A stretch of DNA of 64,000 bases from Ariolimax columbianus (taxonomy: Eukaryota; Mollusca; Gastropoda; Stylommatophora; Arionidae), in contig JAVGWX010000013.1 of NCBI GenBank assembly GCA_036924085.1, forward strand, positions 41,571,893-41,635,892. The letters run 5' to 3'. The position numbers were made by a program, and so were the translations under genes. Under the pieces are notes generated by a model. It made no database searches. It was not told where the DNA came from and saw only the letters and a program-made list of their open reading frames with translations. Position 1 is the stretch's first letter. Every line of letters starts with the position of its first letter. Of the stretch, positions 11,721 to 22,100 are shown piece by piece.

Positions 11721-11793
11721 TGCCGAAACCCGGAATTGAACCACGGACCTTTAGATCTTCAGTCTAACGCTCTCACAACTGAGCTATTTCGGC
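11721..11793 (-). pseudogene. Diverged tRNA-Phe(GAA), probable pseudogene
   Basis: Full 73-nt tRNA-Phe-like sequence with anticodon GAA. Compared with the eight identical copies in this window it has a G-to-T change in the D-loop (AGTTGTGA instead of AGTTGGGA, losing the GG pair) and two changes in the T-arm (CGTGG stem strand, giving a G-G mismatch, and TTCAATT loop). The acceptor and anticodon stems are intact. These changes hit tertiary contacts, so I call it a probable pseudogene. The downstream CCGGTGGC trailer is a variant of the shared trailer. Confidence 0.75.
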
Positions 11794-11944
11794 CGCCGTG
11801 ATAATAGGCTCTCTATATATGAACAATAACCAAATTAACGATTGTTAGTCACTCTAATGTTATGATATACTGATATCCCAGTTACTCAATTTCCGCAGCC
11901 GGTAATGAGACCCTACTGAGTAACCACTATAATCAGGACATAAT

Positions 11945-12680
11945 TAATATGATAGTTTGTCCATCACAAGTGATGAAGACCACTCTCTTTGTTCAGCCGT
12001 GTGGACAGTCGTATCTCTTGCTGTGTCCGCTGAAATGGGTGACTTGCGCGGAGATTTGGATTAAAGTGAGCAAGAAACTGCGCCTTTTGTCAACCTCACT
12101 CACAGAGCCTAAGCTACCTTTTGCCAGTGGCAAGACATTCATCGAGACGACTGGAGATAGCATAGGATGCAGATTTTGCCTCAGGGTTACCACCGAAGCC
12201 TTTCCGTAAACATGTAACCCGCAGGGTAGAAAGGTGGGAAGGCATCTAACGCGGTTTGTCGTGCCTTTTCGATAACCACAAGAGGTCGTATGGACAACAC
12301 AGTGTGTGAGTGAGTCTGGCATCTCTCCCCAGCTGTATTCAGTTCATCATAGTAGCATCTAAAATTCCCACACGCCAAATTCGTGAAGGTGAACCGGCAG
12401 AACTAACCCGTGAGATACGACACAGGTATAACTAGTTTAAGCGTAGCGCCATTCAGCCGGCGTCCAGACCAGGATAAACGGATGGAAGAAATCACAAAAA
12501 AAGAACGAAATAACAAGTCCAGACGGAAAACAACTCCACGTATCCGTGAACACAAGTGTAAGTCGTCGACTAGTGTGAATTCCAGGCAAATCCGTGGTCT
12601 GGCGGCATCCATATTGATCCAAAACAGTAGAGAAATGTAGACTCGCAGCCAGTTACGGCGCCATTTTTGCCAGATTAATA
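11945..12680 (+). repeat. Dispersed repeat R3, copy 1 (about 0.73 kb)
   Basis: The sequence, starting near GTTTGTCCATCACAAGTGATG, recurs in inverted orientation at 41,537-42,230 and in part at 58,190-58,440. Shared blocks include CCGCTGAAATGGGTGACTTG, TTTTGTCAACCTCACTC and GACTGGAGATAGCA. The orientation sign is arbitrary. I see no protein or terminal repeat; its class is unknown. Three copies in 64 kb suggest a mobile element. Confidence 0.7.
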
Positions 12681-12710
12681 TACGTTCACCTTTTTTACGC
12701 CTAAGCAAGC

Positions 12711-15250
12711 TTCTTCTTCTTCGTACGCAGTCAGACAGTAACCATTATTTTTTCGAAAAAAAGCGGCGGTCATCCTGAGGCTGTCGCCGCTGCCATAAAG
12801 CTTGTCTTGCAGTTCCACTGGTGATGGCCACATCTGCTCTCTCTGATCCTCGTATGTCGGGCAGTTTTGCAGCAAATGCTCAGGGGTCATTTTCCCGGTA
12901 CCACACGGGCATTCGTCGGTGCCACCTGTCTTCAATTTGTTGAATAGGTGGTACCTCAGTCTATTGTGGCCAGTGCGAAGTCTGAAGACCACGACCTGCT
13001 CTCTTCTGTTCAACTGGTAATAGGCATCGTTTTTTGTGTATCCAGTATGTTTGGTTTCCCATTTGGTCATGTATCTAGCTCTAATAAGCCGTTTTGACTC
13101 TTCGTATGTCATACTAGTATCTGGTTGTGGTAGTTTTGCACCTTCTTTTGCCAGTCTGTCTGCCTCCTCATTGCCTTGGATGTTGCAGTGGGATGGAACC
13201 CACTGCACCGCTACCCTTTTTGGTGCGGACTGCTGGCATAGTTGACAGAGTACTGCTCTTAAATCATTAAGTTCAGTATTTTTCTGGCTTTTTAGTGCTG
13301 TGACTACGGCCAAGGCATCTGTAAGCAGGACTATATGGCTTTCATTCCTTTTACTTGTCACCATTTCTTCCACTGCCGCCCTCAGTGCCTCTGCCTCCGC
13401 TCTGAAATTGCTTGTGTACTTACCAGTAGCGATTGACAGTGTTATTTGTCTGCCATTTGGTAGGTTCAGGAATGCTCCTGCCCATCCGTTCTGTGTAGTG
13501 TTTGTTACAGAACCGTCGGTGTATGCATGGGTCCAGTCCATGCTTGGGTAGCTTTTCGATATGAAGCTTAGGGTAGTATCTCTCCTTTCTTTTTCAGTCT
13601 GGCAGTTTTTGTTTCCAATACCTGGTATATTTTCTACCACCTCTGGAAATATATCCTGCCTCCAGGTAGGTTTTCGTACAGTAGTGATGGGTTTTGGTGT
13701 TGTTAGTGCGTTTATGTGATCTTCGTGCATCTTTGCTTTGGCTATTTCTGTAAAGTTTCTCCGCTTTAGTTTCCCATTTCCCAAATTGTTTAGTCTCTGG
13801 TGCATTGGATGGTCTGTCAGTCTTCGGAGTTTCTCTGACTGCAGCTGGGCTCTGTAGTCTCTTCTATCGGTCATGGATTGCAGTTTTGTAATCTTTTCAA
13901 GTTCTACAATTGGCATTGACTTCATGCCTCCTGTTATAACTCTCATGGCTTGGTTTTGAAGTTTGCTAACTTTATCGTAGTTCGCCTTTGCTGCTGTTGT
14001 CCATGCCGCAATGCCATACTCGAGAACTGGTCTCACTCTTCCAGTGTACAGTTTCTTTAGTATGCCTTCGTCTGCTCCCCAGCTTGTGCCAGCAAGTTTC
14101 CTCATGATTGCCATTCTTTCTCTGGCTCTCATTCGGTTTCTCTCGATCTGACTTTTCCATGTCATGCGCCGATCAAATGTGACTCCCAGATAGGTTGGGT
14201 TGTCGTTTGGCTGCAGGAATTTGCCATTTAGACTTAATTTGGTATTTTGGGGTTTTGTTGAAAGCGAGAATATTGTACATGTGGTTTTCTCCTCGTTTAT
14301 TTTGACCAGCCATGAGTTCGCCCACTCTTCCAGCGATGTTAGGGCCTGCTGCATCCGATTTCTTGCTATGGTGAGATTCTTTTCAGAGGTCCACATAGCC
14401 AGATCGTCTGCAAACATTGAGCTATGGACTCTCCTTGGTATATTCTTTGTAATGTCGTTTATATATACCAGGAAGAGTGTGGGTGACAGTACTCCCCCTT
14501 GGGGTACCCCCTACTCGAGTGTCACCTTTTTGCTCATCTGCCCTTGTACTTGGACTCTGGCCGTTCTTTGTTTGAGGTAGTGGTTGATCCACTTGTACAT
14601 TTTCCCCCAAACATCACTTCTTCTTAGCTTGACTCTAAGTCCGTCTTTCCAGACTTTGTCAAATGCCTTTTCCAGATCCACCCAAACAGCTACTGTGTGT
14701 TTCTGTGCCTGGTAGGCATCTTCTATTTCCTGGGCTATGAGGATGACCTGGTCCTCAGTGGATCTGTGCTGTCTAAAGCCGGCTTGCTGTGGAATTAGTA
14801 TTCGTTTTTCTTCCAGATGCCACATCAGTCTGGTGTTTATCATACGTTCCATCAGCTTGCCGACACAGCTCAGTAGGCTGATGGGCCTGTATCCATTTGG
14901 ATCTGTTTTGTCCTTTCCTGTTTTTGGTACTGGTACCAGAATTGCGTCTTTCCATGCCTGGGGTACAATTCCCCTTTTCCAGCTTTGGTTCAGGACCAAT
15001 AGCAGTTTCCTCTTCGCTGTTTGGCACAGCCCCATCAGCATTTCGTTTATTATCCTGTCTTTTCCGGGAGATTTCTTTTTCTTTAATGTTCTCATAGCCT
15101 CTTCCATTTCGCTCATTGTTAATTTGGTCATCATGTGCTCTTCAGGTGCCGTATTCATGTTGTCGTGCCCCTTTAGCTCTTCGCTAATATCTGTATGCTT
15201 ATCTGCAGGGACTTCAATGTGGTTTGCTCTGGCATAGTGATCGACAAAAG
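12711..15250 (-). mobile_element. LINE-G, 5'-truncated copy (RT to tail)
   Basis: This 2,540-bp minus-strand insertion begins (high coordinate) just before the RT domain and ends in a GAAGAAGAA tail at 12,711-12,720. A perfect 12-bp duplication GCCTAAGCAAGC flanks it (12,699-12,710 and 15,251-15,262). Sequence is close to the intact copy at 33,442. The target sequence (TATACGTTCAC...TAAGCAAGC) resembles 10,400-10,437, so the LINE landed in a repeated sequence. Confidence 0.95.
12731..15250 (-). pseudogene. LINE-G polyprotein remnant: RT, RNase H, Cys-rich tail
   Basis: The frame reads AVWVDLEKAFDKVW and FADDLAMWT (RT catalytic Asp residues), YLGVTFDRRMTW, then THAYTDGS, FRAEAEALRAAVEEM, LLTDALAVVTAL, WVPSHCNIQGNEEADRLA (RNase H), and ECPCGTGKMTPEHLLQNCP. 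Only two lesions are visible: a Gln-to-stop change at 14,511-14,513 (before GVPQGG) and an extra T in the T-run of the penultimate codons that shifts the last residues past the usual stop at 12,731. The endonuclease is lost by 5' truncation. It is a young but dead copy. Confidence 0.9.
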
Positions 15251-15334
15251 GCCTAAGCAAGCGAGACCAGTAATTTCTCGTGTAATTAGCACATACCAAC
15301 CGTCAAGTTTGCAAACTTTCATTCTCTTCTGACT

Positions 15335-15862
15335 CATAGTTTCCTCAGACGACCGTTGAAAGCATGGCTGGTATGATGCGGAATCCGTGTAGAGTTGATC
15401 AGCAAACGGTGATTCGCTTATTAACAGCTGAAGGATGTCGACCAGTTGACATTCATCGCAGAATGCAGGAGGTGTATGTTGACAAAAGTGTGGCGAACGT
15501 AAGCTCCGACGACGGCCCACCCGAATTGCTACAATAATTTTAGCGACGGCATCTTCTGACGCAAACTTGGTCTCGGAAGATATTTCGTTAACTCACGTTC
15601 TTCTCTGAACATCGTTGTCAAGCTCTTCACTGTTGCCTTTTACACATTATTGTCACCATACACTGCTTACATTCTGCGATGAATGTCAACTGGTCGACAT
15701 CCTTCGTTGATCAACTCTGGACTGATTCCGTATCACACCCGCCACGTTTTCAACGGCCATCTTAGGAAACTATCATCAGAAGTGACGTCATCATGCGTAT
15801 CTTACTTACGTATGTTCACTTGTTGAAGTTTGGTCCGGTTTCATTTGAACACGCCTCGTATG
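15335..15862. mobile_element. Fold-back relic of a mariner-family transposon
   Basis: Two arms are inverted copies. The left arm (about 15,335-15,460, plus) encodes QTVIRLLTAEGCRPVDIHRR; the right arm (about 15,670-15,775, minus) encodes the same GCRPVDIH segment followed on the minus strand by YGDNNV and further mariner-like sequence. Both are the first helix-turn-helix of a mariner-like transposase. The right end, TACGAGGCGTGTTCAAATGA on minus at about 15,862, looks like a mariner terminal inverted repeat next to a TA. The left terminal repeat was not found. No catalytic domain is present. Confidence 0.65.
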
Positions 15863-16559
15863 TAACATCTGCCGAAATAGCAAAAATATGGGCACCGTAA
15901 ATAAGATGGACGGAATAAAATATGCTTCAATGCAACATGTACTACATAATTAGTGAATGAGAAAAAAAGAAAGAAGAGAAATGAAACATTTCGTTGCAGA
16001 TAGGTAGAAATAAGCACAGCAAATGATGCATCAACAATTAAATATTTAAAAAAAAGAAACCTTCAGCAGGTTGAAGTCTCTAAGACTGGCGGCAAGATTA
16101 GATGATTATGTTTCTCCATTTACCTCTATTCTCTGGTTGATCGGTCTTAAGACTGGTTGTAAGGTTGTCTGAGTGTGTCTCTCCATTTGACCATATCCTT
16201 TGGTTGATCAATCATAACATTGGTTGTAATATTGTCTGGGTATGTTTCTTCATTTGACCATATCCTTTGCAACTCTCCTTATTTCAGCATAGGTTCGCCT
16301 CTTACTTTTTTCCCTTCAGCATGCCCTCTACCATCTTCCGTAGAAGACTTTAATGTCTGATATTGTGGCCCAGTCAACTAAATCTTTCTTTGTGCATCAT
16401 TGTCAATATTTGTTTTTGTGCGCCTACTTTAGTGAGAACACTGTCATTGGACCTTCTTTCTATCAAACTAACTCTTTTCATAGAGAGGAAAACTAACGTC
16501 TAGTCAGGCAAAATATACTGATCAAATATGTTAGTCAGGGTCAGGCAAAACATACTAGT
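15863..16559. repeat. Non-coding, with short tandem repeat and dispersed repeat pieces
   Basis: About 15,913-16,040 matches 11,480-11,620. From about 16,075 to 16,270 there are roughly three degenerate 66-bp tandem units (each with GGTTGATC, TTGTAAGGTTGTCTG or similar, and CTCCATTTGACCATATC). About 16,485-16,558 is the start of dispersed repeat R1 (AACGTCTAGTCAGGCAAAAT). No gene seen. Confidence 0.5.
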
Positions 16560-16980
16560 GAAGCCCTAATTGTCGTTCCTAGCAGACCTCGACAGTTCGT
16601 CTGGTGGTCAGACTCTCGCAAAGAGCTTGTGACCGGCAAATGGAAAGCAGGAATCCTGCCTGAAGACCCTGTCCTCGTCCAACCAACCCTCGGGAGAAGG
16701 GCAGGCCAGCAGGCAAAAATTGTCCCCAGTCCCTGTGAAATTCATTGCCGGGGCCGTTGGGATCCGTTCTGCACAGAGCGCTGCCATCCCTCCCCGAGCG
16801 AGCTCGGTCGGTCGGTCGTCTAGTGTGTGTACGGGTCCCTGTAAGGCGGTCCTAGGTCGACAGAGTGAGGGACGGAACAACCATCCGTCCGTCAGTCGGT
16901 CCCTGCGGCCGTCCTAGTGAGGCTTTTTACACATCCGTCCTCCGCCGACCGGTGTGTGTGGTTCGTACGTCTCCGACAGA
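16560..16980 (+). other. Likely 5' external transcribed spacer of an rDNA copy
   Basis: This stretch is GC-rich, unlike its neighbours, has short motifs repeated (GTCGGTCGGTCGTC, CCGTCCGTCAGTCGGTC) and abuts the 18S start exactly. That fits the 5' external transcribed spacer of a ribosomal RNA unit. Spacer sequence is not conserved between species, so this rests on position and composition only. I cannot place the pol I promoter. Confidence 0.55.
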
Positions 16981-18145
16981 TATCTGGTTGATCCTGCCAG
17001 TAGTCATATGCTTGTCTCAAAGATTAAGCCATGCATGTCTAAGTTCACACTGTCTCACGGTGAAACCGCGAATGGCTCATTAAATCAGTCGAGGTTCCTT
17101 AGATGACACGATCCTACTTGGATAACTGTGGCAATTCTAGAGCTAATACATGCCTACCAAGCTCTGACCCTCGCGGAAAGAGCGCTTTTATCAGTTCAAA
17201 ACCAATCGTCGTTTCCCCTCGCGGGGTTGCGGCGTCCCCACTGGTGACTCTGGATAACTTTGTGCTGATCGCATGGCCTCATGTGCCGGCGACGCATCTT
17301 TCAAATGTCTGCCCTATCAAATGTCGATGGTACGTGACATGCCTACCATGTTTGTAACGGGTAACGGGGAATCATGGTTCGATTCCGGAGAGGGAGCGTG
17401 AGAAACGGCTACCACATCCAAGGAAGGCAGCAGGCGCGCAAATTATCCACTCCCGGCAGGGGGAGGTAGTGAAGAAAAATAACAATACGGGACTCTTTCG
17501 AGGCCCCATAATTGGAATGAGTACACTTTAAACCCTTTAACGAGGATCTATTGGATGGCAAGTCTGGTGCCAGCAGCCGCGGTAATTGAAGCTCCAATAT
17601 ATTAAAGTTGTTGCAGTTGAAAAGCTCGTAGTTGGATCTCAGGCTCGCGCCGGTTCACTGCCCGTTGTCTCCTGCCCTACCGTCTGCCGGCTCTCTCGCG
17701 GGTGCTCTTCGCTGAGCGTCCCGGGTGGCCGGCGCGTTTACTTTGAAAAAATTAGAGTGTTCAAAGCAGGCCTCGGCTGCCTGAATAATGGTGCATGGAA
17801 TAATGGAATAGGACCACGGTTCTATTTTGTTGGTTTTCGGAACTGGAGGTAATGATTAACAGGGACAAACGGGGGCATTCGTATTGCGGCGTTAGAGGTG
17901 AAATTCTTGGATCGCCGCAAGACGAGCTACTGCGAAAGCATTTGTCAAGAATGTTTTCATTAATCAAGAACGAAAGTCAGAGATACCGTCGTAGTTCTGA
18001 CCATAAACGATGCAGACTAGTGATCCGCAGGAGTTGCTTCGATGACGCTGCGGGCAGCTTCCGGGAAACCAAGCTGAAACTTAAAGGAATTGACTGAAGG
18101 GCACCACCAGGAGTGGAGCCTGCGGCTTAATTTGACTCAACACGG
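16981..18145 (+). pseudogene. 18S rRNA pseudogene, 5' two thirds
   Basis: It starts with the eukaryotic 18S 5' end (TATCTGGTTGATCCTGCCAG) and follows 18S order through GCTAATACATGC, GTAACGGGTAACGGGGAATC, GTGCCAGCAGCCGCGGTAAT, GTTGTTGCAGTT, AGAGGTGAAATTCTTGGATC, to GGCTTAATTTGACTCAACAC. There are changes at near-universal positions: GGTAATTGAAGCTCC for GGTAATTCCAGCTCC, AATTGACTGAAGG for AATTGACGGAAGG, a loss after CTCCAATA, and a deletion of some 35 bp after GGGAAACCAAG. The last third of 18S is absent; homology breaks at the ACACGG motif. Therefore not a working rRNA gene. Confidence 0.92.
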
Positions 18146-18184
18146 CCAATACTGAAATGATTGACAGGCCGAGAGCACTTTCGT

Positions 18185-18240
18185 ACGATCTAATATGGAA
18201 CGGGTGCTGGATTTAGACCCTCGAAAATCTGAGGCTAAGC
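18185..18240 (+). pseudogene. 28S rRNA 3'-region piece A
   Basis: GAACGGGTGCTGGATTTAGACC corresponds in parts to the 28S segment AACGTGAGCTGGGTTTAGACC just upstream of the sarcin-ricin region. It directly follows the broken 18S with only about 40 bp between, so the rest of 18S, both ITS, 5.8S and most of 28S are deleted. Confidence 0.7.
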
Positions 18241-18261
18241 TCTCTGTGGCTCGATTAAAAA

Positions 18262-18480
18262 ATTGACGGAAGGGCACCACCATAGGTGGAGCCTGCGGCT
18301 TAATTTGACTCAACACGCCAATACTATATGACTGACAAATCGAAAGCACTTTCGTTGGGTCTAATAGTGAACGTGTGCTGGTATTAGACCCACGGAAGAC
18401 AGGTCAGTTTCTTAACCTCTTAATGGTAGAGCGTCTGCTATGGTAATCTTGTTTAACCCTGCAGAAATCGCAGGTTCCAG
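18262..18480 (+). pseudogene. Duplicated 18S-28S fusion, piece B
   Basis: A second copy of the junction: AATTGACGGAAGGGCACCAC through GGCTTAATTTGACTCAACAC (18S), then the same fusion into 28S (GGGTCTAATA, GTGAACGTGTGCTGG, TATTAGACCC, AGACAGGTCAG, CTATGGTAATC, ATCGCAGGTTCCAGACA). The universal sarcin-ricin loop sequence (AGTACGAGAGGAAC) is replaced by unrelated bases. Because both copies carry the same 18S-28S joint, the duplication came after the fusion. Confidence 0.8.
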
Positions 18481-18481
18481 A

Positions 18482-18985
18482 CACCTGGTCATTGACAAAC
18501 TAAAAGCCCTCTATTGATTCGTCCGGTCTAATAGTGAACCGGTGCTGGTAATAGACCGTCGGAAGACAGGTCAGTTTTCCCCTACTAATGACAGGGCGTT
18601 GCTACGGTAATCCTGCTCAATTCGTGAGGAGCCGCAGACATTTGGTTCACGTACTAGGCTGATAAGCCAATGGCGCGAGGCTACCATGTGAGGGATTTCG
18701 GCCGAACGCCTCTAAGCAAGAATCCTGCCCAAAATCTCAGCACCACTGCTTTGGGAGGCTTCGATATGGTCGGGACCTGGGGCTCGCGTCTCAGCCCCAC
18801 CCGGTCGAGCCCTCTGCCGTCCGCCGATCAAAGCGGGCGGGTAGCTGCTCGATATTCACCCTATACGGCGAGGAGGTGCGAAACCACCAAGAGAAGACTT
18901 AGTTCTTGGTCGGGGTGTCGTAAACAGTAGAGCAGCCACCTCACTGTGAACTGTCGAGACTGAGACCCTGACCATGAGATATTTC
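18482..18985 (+). pseudogene. 28S rRNA 3' end, piece C
   Basis: A third copy of the 28S segment (GGTCTAATAGTGAACCGGTG, AGACAGGTCAGTTTT, GGTAATCCTGCTCA) continues to the true 28S 3' end: ACATTTGGTTCACGTACT, AAGCCAATGGCGCGAGGCTA, GAACGCCTCTAAGCAAGAAT, and TTCTTGGTCGGGGTGTCGTA, AGAGCAGCCACCTCACTG. The sarcin-ricin loop reads AATTCGTGAGGAGC, wrong at several invariant bases, so the RNA could not be functional. The 3' limit near 18,985 is approximate. Confidence 0.85.
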
Positions 18986-19146
18986 CGCACACCAGGCGAA
19001 CAACATCTCCGTGACATTAGGCTTGTCCCCTGGCTAAATGCACTCCTGCCTCGATCTCTACCTCTGTCTGCTATCAGCCATACCAATGGACGCAGAAGAG
19101 ATGCAGGCTAGCGGACATTGCACATCTGCCCTATTGTGTCAACCTC

Positions 19147-22100
19147 CCAGGTGGCGGGGAATGCTAGGCGTACCATCACTGCAGATGTGCCGAGAAAATA
19201 AAGGGAGCAAAGAGATACCCCACTCACATGCATATTCTACGTTTCTGGCAGGACGTGACGATCCTGGGATACAGACACACTGGACTGTCTCTCTTCCGGG
19301 TTAGTACAAACCAGTACATAGTCCATATCATATATCATATCTCATATATCATCACCGCACCCTATATACACGAGTTGTGAAGACTCGCTAGTCCTGTGAG
19401 ACAACTTCCATAAGAGAGACAACTCTGATCACAAACAACTGCTGCCTTGCAGATAGGCTGGGGACAGCCAAAAGCTAAGGAGGGCATCCCTACAGAAACG
19501 TCTGTTGAAATCGGATGCACTGGGCCACAGGCTTAACGAAACAGTGCAACGTAAATCGCAGTATGATGACGAGACAACCTATCAGAAAAACGTATGGCGC
19601 ACATCCTGTGGAGTCCCGCCAAGCAGCGAGAGTGCCGGGCCTCACGCCTCGAAGGGGCCCACCCTTGACTACTGGTGGTCACCCACCCATGTGTTATGGA
19701 GTCGAGGCACATGGCTATGGGGCAACATCTATTGACCAAAAACTCAAGACCCTCAAAATACTACAGTGGAATGCGGAGGGAGTCATTAACAAAAAGCTTT
19801 CCCTAACACATCACTTGCATGAAGGTAAGATTGGCGTGGCATGTATCCAAGAAACGCACCTCAACAACAACTACAAATTCTCAATTGGAGGATACCAGGC
19901 CTTCCGTCTGGATAGAGAAGGTCACAAAGGAGGGGTTCTGATACTGACCCGTAACTGCATACCGAGTAGCGCGGTAGCTGTCAAGCACACCGGACAAGCA
20001 GAAATTGTAGAAGTTGACATAATAGCTCAAGAGACGAAGATCTGCATCTTCAACCTGTACGGACCACCAAACAAAGACCTATCGCTCTAGAGCATGGAAG
20101 TCAAAGACTCCAACTGCATAGTAGTTGGGGACTTCAACAGCCACTCGGAGAGATGGGGATACTCGGACACAGACATCAGAGGTGACGAAGTGGAAGATTG
20201 GGAGATAGACACAAATCTCTATCTAATCAATAGCTTCTATTCTAGAACATGGCATACCACCTCTACTCCAGATTTGGCCTTCTCCACGGTGGACATTCAC
20301 AATAAAATAAACCGCCAGGTGCTAAACCAATTGGCAGGTAGTGACAACAGGCCAATTAGGCTAGAAGTTGATATGGAAGTAGGCCCACAGGAAACAAAAC
20401 CGCTCCCACGTTGGAATTACAAACGAGCCGACTGGGACAGATTTGCAAACCTGACAGATGGGCTGTGTGAAACCATCAACACACAGAATAACAAAATAAA
20501 GCCCATGGTGGAAAGCCTTAGCAAAGCAATAATGCAAGCTGCCACTGAAACCATCCCAAGAGGAGCAAGGAAAAATTATAAGCCTTATTGGAATGATGAT
20601 TTGCAGAAAGCGGAAGATGCAGTCACAAATGCTAGGAACATGGCAGAGCGAGAACAATCTATGGAGGCAAATATCGCCCTCAAAGCCACCACGGAGAAAT
20701 ACAAATACACTCTAAACCAAACAGCAAGAGAAAGCTGGAAAAACAAAACAGAAAGCCTCAATCTAGACAAAGAAGGGAACAAACTGTGGAAGCTAGTCAG
20801 AGCCATGAATGACGAAACTTCATAAAACAAACAGATTACAATCAAACAGGGCGACAACATGCTCACTGGAAAAAAACAGCAAACGCTTTTGTTGAAAATT
20901 ATGCCAGAGCAAACCACATCGATGTTCCGGCAGATAGGCATACGGACATTAGTGAAGAGCAAAAGGGGCACGACAACACCAATATGGCACAAGAAGAGCA
21001 TATGATGGCAAAGTTAAATATGAATGAAATGGAAGAGGCCATGAGAACACTAAAGAAAAGGAAATCTCCCGGAAAAGACGGGATAACAAACGAAATGCTG
21101 ATGGGGCTGGGCCAAACAGCAAAGAGGAAACTGCTATCAGTCCTTAACCAAAGTAGGAAAATCGGCATTGTACCCCAGGCATGGAAAGACGCAGTACTCG
21201 TACCATTACCAAAGAAATGAAATGACAAAACAGATCCAAATGGATACAGGCCTATCAGCCTACTGAGCTGAGTAGGCAAACTGATGGAACGTATGATAAA
21301 CACCAGACTGATTTGGCATCTGGAAGAAAAACACATACAAATTCCACAGCAAGCAGGCTTTAGACAGCACAGATCCACTGAGGATCAGGTCATCCTCATA
21401 GCCCAGGAAATAGAAGATGCCTACCAGGAGCAAAAACACACAGTAGCGGTTCGGGTGGACCTGGAAAAGGCATTTGACAAAGTCTGGAAAGAGGGACTTA
21501 GAGTCAAGCTACGAAGAAGTGAAGTTTGTGGGAAAATGTACAAATGGATCAACCACTACCTCAAAAACAGAACGGCCAGAGTTCAAGTACAAGGGCAGAT
21601 GAGCAAAAAGGGGACACTTGAGCAGTGAGTACCCCAAGGGGGAGTACTGTCACCCACACACTTCCTGGTGTATATAAATAATATAACAGAGAATATACCA
21701 AGAAGAGTCCATAGCTCAATGTTCGCAGACGATCTGGCTATGTGGACATCTGAAAAGAATCTCACCATAGCAAGAAATCGTATGCAGCAGGCCCTAACAT
21801 CGCTGGAAGAGTGGGCGAACTCATGGCTGATCAAAATAAACGAGGAAAAAACCACATGTACAATATTCTCGCTATCAAACAAACCCCAAAATACCAAACT
21901 AAGTCTTAACGGCAAATACCTGCAGCCAAACGACAACCCAAACTACCTGGGAGTCACATTTGATCGGCGCATGACATGGAAAAGTCAGATCGAGAGAAAC
22001 CGAATGAGAGCCAGAGAAAGAATGGCAATCATGAGGAAACTTGCTGGCACAAGCTGGGGAGCAGACGAAAGAATACTAAAGAAACTGTACACTGGAAGAG

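Noticed and set aside
16265..16410. Possible minus-strand LINE C-terminus (GKKVRGEPM, WSNEETYPDN)
   Set aside because: Similarity is weak and overlaps a degenerate tandem repeat.
16608..17967. ORFs of 60-90 codons within ETS and 18S sequence
   Set aside because: They lie in rRNA-derived sequence and have no protein motif.
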